From: Primula veris
Taxonomy: Eukaryota; Streptophyta; Magnoliopsida; Ericales; Primulaceae
Assembly (NCBI GenBank): GCA_963682055.1
Contig: OY821748.1
Span: 5,180,343-5,244,342 of the forward strand
Direction of reading: 5' to 3'
Length of the DNA stretch: 64,000 bases
Shown here piece after piece: positions 58,987 through 64,000 of this stretch. The position numbers and the translations under genes are program-made. The notes under the pieces were generated by a model. It ran no database searches. It had not been told where the DNA came from and was given only the letters and a program-made list of their open reading frames with translations. Positions within the stretch are counted from its first letter, which is position 1. Each line of letters starts with the position of its first letter.

Positions 58987-59861
58987 CATAGGCGGATTCA
59001 GCTGAGGACTAGAGGCGGCACGTGCCCCCTGAATTTAAACGGTTAATTAATAGTTTTGCAATTATAATCCTACATTTGCTTGTTAGTGGTTGAGAGAGTT
59101 ATTCCAAAATGTTTTTATTTTTAAGGTCAGGGTTCAAACCTAAATATCTTGTTTACTTTTTTTTTGCCAGCAGATTGTTTAACTTCTTTTTTTATTTTAG
59201 CATTAAGAAACTGACAAAATGGAACTTGTAAACAAAATTTGAGAATGTTTAAGTGATCATCCACCGAACACAATTTTTTTTTTTAGAATTCTGTATTGAT
59301 ATTATTTTAACTGTTATTTGATTCTCCCCCATTTACATTCGGTCAGTAACTAGATCACAACTTATAATTAAAAGTGATGTACATTTAGTTTTTCACGATT
59401 GTTAAATAGAACTTTTAAACTAATTTTTAATTCGAAACTAAATAATTGAAAGAAATCTAAATTATATCTACTTGCATTGGTAACATTTTATTGGAATATG
59501 TTCAAATTACGAGTTTAAAAATATTGGCTTGAATCAAAGTTAAAATTATGATTTTTTATAATCAGAAAGAAACTATTTAGCACGAATAGATATTTTGTTG
59601 ACACATAGAAATTGAGTTATTATTTGGTATTTGACTTTGATTTTTGTCGTTCCTTCATTCTTTTTCTTGAGAATTACGGTAGGAATTTTATTTTTTCTAT
59701 TGTACAAAGAAAAGAAAAACCTTATGAGGTAGACTTTCTATTCCTAAGCAAATTGCATTTTTTCTGTAGCAATAATGTGTGTTATATATGTTAACTACGT
59801 TTATAGTTTGTTTTTATCGAAATTGTGCCCCCTCCTCAACGTAATTCCTGACTCTGCCCTA
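58987..59861. mobile_element. hAT-like non-autonomous element
   Basis: The left end CATAGGCGGATTCAGCTGAG, with GGCACGTGCCCCCTG behind it, and the inverted right end TAGGGCAGAGTCAGGAATTA, with GGAGGGGGCAC behind it, form imperfect inverted repeats. The 8-bp string ATTATACT flanks both ends (58979-58986 and 59862-59869). The two ends differ by a 2-base offset. No transposase ORF. About 875 bp. Confidence 0.5.
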
Positions 59862-59869
59862 ATTATACT

Positions 59870-61080
59870 AATTATAATATGCATATATGTGTATATTTAT
59901 ATATATAGAGAGAATTATGTCGGTGAAATATACGAAGGAATTTAAAATTAAGTAGCCTCCAAGTAATTCAGAAATAACGCAGTTTCAATTGCGGACCGTT
60001 TGAAAATCATGTTTTTTGTTATTACTAGAAATAATAAACATTGAGTTATAGATACACAAACATATTACATTAAAAAAAAAAAAAATTGGAAATTTTAATA
60101 TGAAAAGCTAAACAAAATACGCAAATTACTACCTTATATGCTTTTGAGCTAGTTTGACAAGAAAACTAGCTTTTTAAAAGTTGACACACCAAATACCCAT
60201 CGAATTTTCTAATCTTGCAATTATAAATCACGTAACATAATTTATTTTTTCCGAGGTGTAAAAGACGATAACCGGAAATTAATCAAAAGTCTTCGCCTCA
60301 GCAATTTTCTAATTCAATGTTAATTAATCAATGATTAATTGTTTGAACCAAACCCGCAAGTCTTTTATATTTTTGGGTATATTTATAATTTTCAGTTACT
60401 TTTCAAGTATAATCTGAGAAACTTGTAATGATTTTTACGACTTTGCAAAATACAAGGACTATTTTTAAATAAAGGCAAAAATAAAAAATAACAATAAAAC
60501 GTCGCATCAGAACTGTTGCTTCTTCTATTTTCAGTCCAACGGTCCCATTTTTATTTTTTTAGAATCCTAATGGAATTGTTTTTTTCTCTCGTCCTATGAT
60601 CTGCGTATTATTTGTTTGTAGCCTTCAATCTGTTCATATAAATAATCAGTTATGCCTTCAAAAAGGCCAACTTGAGCCTATTCATCATATTCGACATCGG
60701 TTGTAGTTTTCTTTTTGTGTCTATTTTGTTGTAGTCCTCTAAGCTGACTGACTATTTCAGCTAATAGTAGGGTGCGGTGCGCCTTGACTATCTTAAATCT
60801 GTATCCCAGTAGGTTTTGTTATCGGATTGGTTTTCTTTAGCACATACAAAGTGAACAAGTGATTCATAAAAATTATTTTAGACGACTCCGTATGAGCGCC
60901 CCTCCTTTCCTTTTGCCCACTCTCCGACCGTTCACACGTTTCTCAAAGCAAAGAAGAGAGGTACCATAAGCCATTCGCCCCACACATCTATTAAGAAGTG
61001 ACCCCAAAATTAAGAATGATAAGAATTAAAACAAACAAGTAACATGTACGTAGCTAATTAAATGGTCGGAGTTTACTTAG
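59870..61080. other. intergenic region upstream of the LBD gene
   Basis: No gene supported. Distal promoter of the LBD gene may lie here; no clear cis motifs stand out against the AT-rich background. Confidence 0.45.
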
Positions 61081-61088
61081 CTGGGTGT

Positions 61089-61100
61089 ACTATATATACA
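61089..61100 (+). promoter_or_regulatory. candidate TATA box of the LBD gene
   Basis: TACTATATATACAT lies about 460 bases before the start codon. A second site, TTTATATACTAA at about 61292, is closer (about 265 bases). Either would give an untranslated leader of ordinary plant length; I cannot choose between them. Confidence 0.3.
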
Positions 61101-61556
61101 TGATAAATTTCGATATTATTAAAGAAAATAATATTAAGTTCAAAATACTCATTCCGTTCGTCGAGTCATCAACGGGTAAAAAGATTACACGATGAAAAGA
61201 TGACGTTAGAGTAAATACGGTCATGGAAGTATGGAACAATTAGGCTGTGCCTTTTTTAACAAAAAAAACACAATATGCCAACTTTATGAACTTTATATAC
61301 TAATTTATGGGTGGTGCCAATTTTCTCTCACCTTCCATTTTTAAGTAACTACTACCAAAAATTTCCTTGCTAATTTAAAAGAATATAACCGTTATATATC
61401 ACCTTCTAAAATTAGACTACCCACACTATACTTAAATCAATATGAAAAACCTTGTACAAAATCACCATTGGATTCATAAACTAAAATCTTTCATACCCAA
61501 AATTCGATTCCTAATATTTTTGACAAAATATTACATAGATTTTATAGAATCGGAGG

Positions 61557-63267
61557 ATGTCTAACTCAACTAGGTGTGCTGCATGCAAATCTTTAAGAAG
61601 AAGATGCTCTGAAGATTGTGTTTTGGCACCATATTTTCCAGCTAAGGATCCACAAAGATTTTTTTGTGTGCATAAAATCTTTGGAGCTAGCAACGTTACC
61701 AAGAACTTAGAGGTTAGATTTTGATCTCATTTTTTAATCGATAGTGTAGTCAGTAAACGAAAACATCACAAGCTGTATTTTTTTAGTTTTCTATATTGCA
61801 TTTTGTAGTATTTCATTGTAATTAACGTTATAAGAATTCCATATAATCTGGGATTAGTTTTTTTTTTTTTTTTACATTGAAATGTTAAGTCTTTAAAGTG
61901 TACTGTATAATGTATATAACCTTTTAGAGTTGATTCATGCTTGTTCCCTTACTTGATAGACTTTAAATTCGTAAGAGATGTTACAACAAATTAAGCTCGA
62001 TCGTAAATAATATATGTAGCTTCATCGTGCTTGAGCAACTTTTAAGTTATAATTTTCCCATATCAGTTATATTGTATTTCATCAGGAACTTTAAGAAATT
62101 AACTTCATCTCTATAAGTTCTCATTTTATTTTTTGGTCTCTTGTTTTACAATTTTCGCCAAAGGTAAAAAGGCATTGGAAAAAATAGGTTTAGTGACAAC
62201 TATTATACATTAACAAAATAAAGACCAAACTTATGACATTAATAATTGATGCATCGAACTATTTATTAATGTAAGGAGGATCAAACTTATGACATTAACA
62301 AAATGAGGACCAAACTTATGACATTAAAACAGGTTAAATTCATATGTTTTATGAAATTTGAGACTGAAATGTAATTTAAACTTAACTTCCGTCCAATTAA
62401 ATTGACGGAGGTCCCCAATTTATGAAAAAATATATAATTCGGTAGCTCAATTGTTAATGTCAGTAGTTTAGTCCCTATTTTGTTAATGTAAAATAATTGG
62501 AGTCACTAAATCTATTTTTTCCTATTAGAAAAATAATAAGTTTTTCTCACAGACTAGCTTAAATGCACGAACTCTTTTTTTCTAAATTAAGTTGCAGCTA
62601 AACAATCCATCTCCTCCTTTCTCTTTGGATACATACATTCACATTTCACCAACATGCATGAGAAATGCTTAATAATTTTTTTTACATATAGTGAGTGTAA
62701 ACTTTCTAAGACGGATATTGTAATTTTACACAACAAATTTTATTGGTAGTAGTAGTATTACTCATGCTAAAAAAAAAAAGAAAAATATATAAATAAAGCA
62801 AACATAACACCTAAATTGAAATATGTAGAAAACATAGTAATTTAATTCATGATTCAATTTATTTAACTGTTTATCATAACAGTCTATTTTAAGTTTATAA
62901 CCAGTGTCTGAAATTTTCTAATTGCAATTACTTTTTCTCAAATTTTTTTGGACATAATAATTAACAGCAACTTCCGGTAAATGCCCGATCTGATGCAGCT
63001 GATAGCATATTTTTTGAAGCAAGTTCACGCATTCAAGATCCAGTTTATGGGTGTACACGAATAATCTCTCAACTGCAACAACAAATTATACAAACTCAAT
63101 ATGAAATAGAAAGGATACAAGGTGAAATTACGGTTCACAAAGCCCAAGAACAAATATTTCAGCATCAGCTCCATCAACAACCGTCTTGGTTTAGTGTGAT
63201 CTCAAATGAATTTGAAGAAGAAGACCGGTTTCAATTAGATGATCAACAACTATTTGCAAAATTTTGA
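61557..63267 (+). CDS. LBD24: LOB-domain (LBD) transcription factor, class LBD23/24
   Basis: Two coding exons, 61557-61712 and 62968-63267 (stop TGA); GT..AG borders, 456 nt, 151 residues. The LOB domain starts near residue 5: zinc-binding C block [15 protein letters not shown] (spacing CX2CX6CX3C), [12 protein letters not shown], then [12 protein letters not shown], the GAS block. Intron 1 follows GAS-block residues NLE, the usual place for this family. DPVYGC and the Leu/Gln-rich coiled-coil-like part ([20 protein letters not shown]) follow, used for dimerisation. The C-terminal 40 residues are Gln/Glu/Asp-rich, possibly an activation region. LBD proteins act in the nucleus in organ boundary, root and vascular development. 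The short length and sequence resemble Arabidopsis LBD23/LBD24. The 1.26-kb intron holds a foldback element. Confidence 0.9.
62177..62522. mobile_element. inverted-repeat element in the LBD intron
   Basis: The 346-bp stretch has near-identical 21-bp ends: GGAAAAAATAG(G/A)TTTAGTGA. Inside, CAAACTTATGACATTA occurs three times near the left, and ACTTCCGTCCAATTAAATTG followed by ACGGAGGTCCCC near the right resembles the core of the foldback at 21014-21926. I cannot find a clear target duplication. Non-coding. Confidence 0.65.
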
Positions 63268-63393
63268 TACTCAGAATTTCAATAATTTGTGTCTTTGTTA
63301 TAAGCAGGAATAAAACTAGTACTAAGAAATTCAATCCTAATTTCAAATGGGATACCATTTGTAATCCTGTTAATTAATTACCACCATGATAGG

Positions 63394-63761
63394 GGAAGCT
63401 GTGTGCCTAACTCTGAGTCAGGGTGACTCAGAGTCCAAAATTGCTAATAAAACGCTCAATTTTATTTTAATTGTCTTTGATTTTTAAAGTCAAAATTATG
63501 TAAAACTTACATAATTCAATAAAATCAAGTTATAACTATTATTTAAATTTTTTGAATATTATATATGTAGTATACATACATATTATAAATATGTATATGT
63601 AAATATAATAATATATAGATACAAGATGTTCCTTGTTTATTTTCATATTTGTAATTTTATGTAAGTTTTACATAATTTTAACTTTAAAAATCAAAGACAA
63701 TTAAAATAAAATTGAACGTTTTATTAGCAATTTTGGACTCAAAGTCAGACACACTGCTTCC
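63394..63761 (-). mobile_element. Mutator-type MITE, copy 2
   Basis: A 368-bp element of the same family as 42560-42933, in reverse orientation (its central AT-rich part is the complement of copy 1). The ends are GGAAGCTG / CTGCTTCC. The 9-bp duplication is CATGATAGG / CATTATAGG (63385-63393 and 63762-63770), with one mismatch. It begins 127 bp after the LBD stop codon, so it may be in or just beyond the LBD 3' UTR. Confidence 0.87.
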
Positions 63762-63770
63762 CATTATAGG

Positions 63771-64000
63771 TTTAATGAAGATGAAATATCTTAATTCAAT
63801 ACAACTCGAAGTATATATGATCTATGCATGAATCTTCATAACCCACCATAGGCTCGAACCAAGAAAGGAGGAGCAAGTAAAATAACTTAAGAACAACCCG
63901 TCATATATGCACTATGTAAGGACGACTCCTCACGGCATAAAAATAGATGATAATGTCGTTTCAATTTGGCCTGTCCATTCTTATTTCTGGGTGTCATTGT
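63771..64000. other. intergenic tail, nothing recognised
   Basis: Short stretch after the MITE with no ORF or motif that I can support. Confidence 0.4.

Noticed and set aside
1..64000. CRISPR array, bacterial operon or phage-like system
   Set aside because: Spliced plant genes, plant transposons and no regularly spaced repeats with unique spacers. The window is plant nuclear DNA.

Overview
This is a nuclear segment from a flowering plant, almost certainly a eudicot. It is AT-rich, has spliced genes with GT..AG introns, carries plant-only families (PPR, FAR1/FRS, LBD, plant IPT), and its long intergenic stretches are filled with small DNA transposons. I cannot name the species from sequence alone; an asterid is a guess.

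I support seven protein-coding genes. In order: a P-class PPR protein on the minus strand (2463-4088); a FAR1-related FRS7/FRS12-type factor on the plus strand (CDS 10708-13038) with a probable 4.8-kb intron in its 5' leader; an intronless adenylate isopentenyltransferase of cytokinin synthesis (25998-27020); a four-exon organelle-type single-RRM protein (38416-41442); a thirteen-exon DUF21/CNNM plus CBS membrane protein (43858-50054); an intronless PLS-class PPR editing factor resembling MEF18 (51805-53877); and a two-exon LBD protein of the LBD23/24 type (61557-63267). Spliced models were built by hand from reading frame, splice sites and protein-family continuity; all exon phases close.

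Five of these genes match, from memory, a short block of Arabidopsis chromosome 5 (At5g18950 PPR, At5g18960 FRS12, At5g19020 MEF18, At5g19030 RRM, At5g19040 IPT5). The last three run in the opposite order here, so this looks like a conserved block with an internal inversion, enlarged by transposons and holding an extra CBS/DUF21 gene.

The intergenic DNA contains many elements with visible ends: a hAT-like element (8-bp duplication) with a foldback element nested inside it (22393-23365); a large foldback element (21014-21926); a PIF/Harbinger-like derivative (29440-30176); a solo LTR with TATAT duplications (30669-31863) nested in an older inverted-repeat element; two copies in opposite orientation of a Mutator-type MITE (42560-42933 and 63394-63761); several Stowaway-like MITEs; a hAT-like element at 58987-59861; and an Au-SINE fragment after the FRS gene. 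The least ordinary structures are a decayed tandem array of about eight 140-175-bp units inside the FRS leader intron, and a cluster of CCCACCGGTGGG palindromes in the solo LTR.

The genes do not form an operon or pathway. Three (PPR, RRM, MEF18-like) probably act on organelle RNA; the others act in transcription, hormone synthesis and membrane transport.
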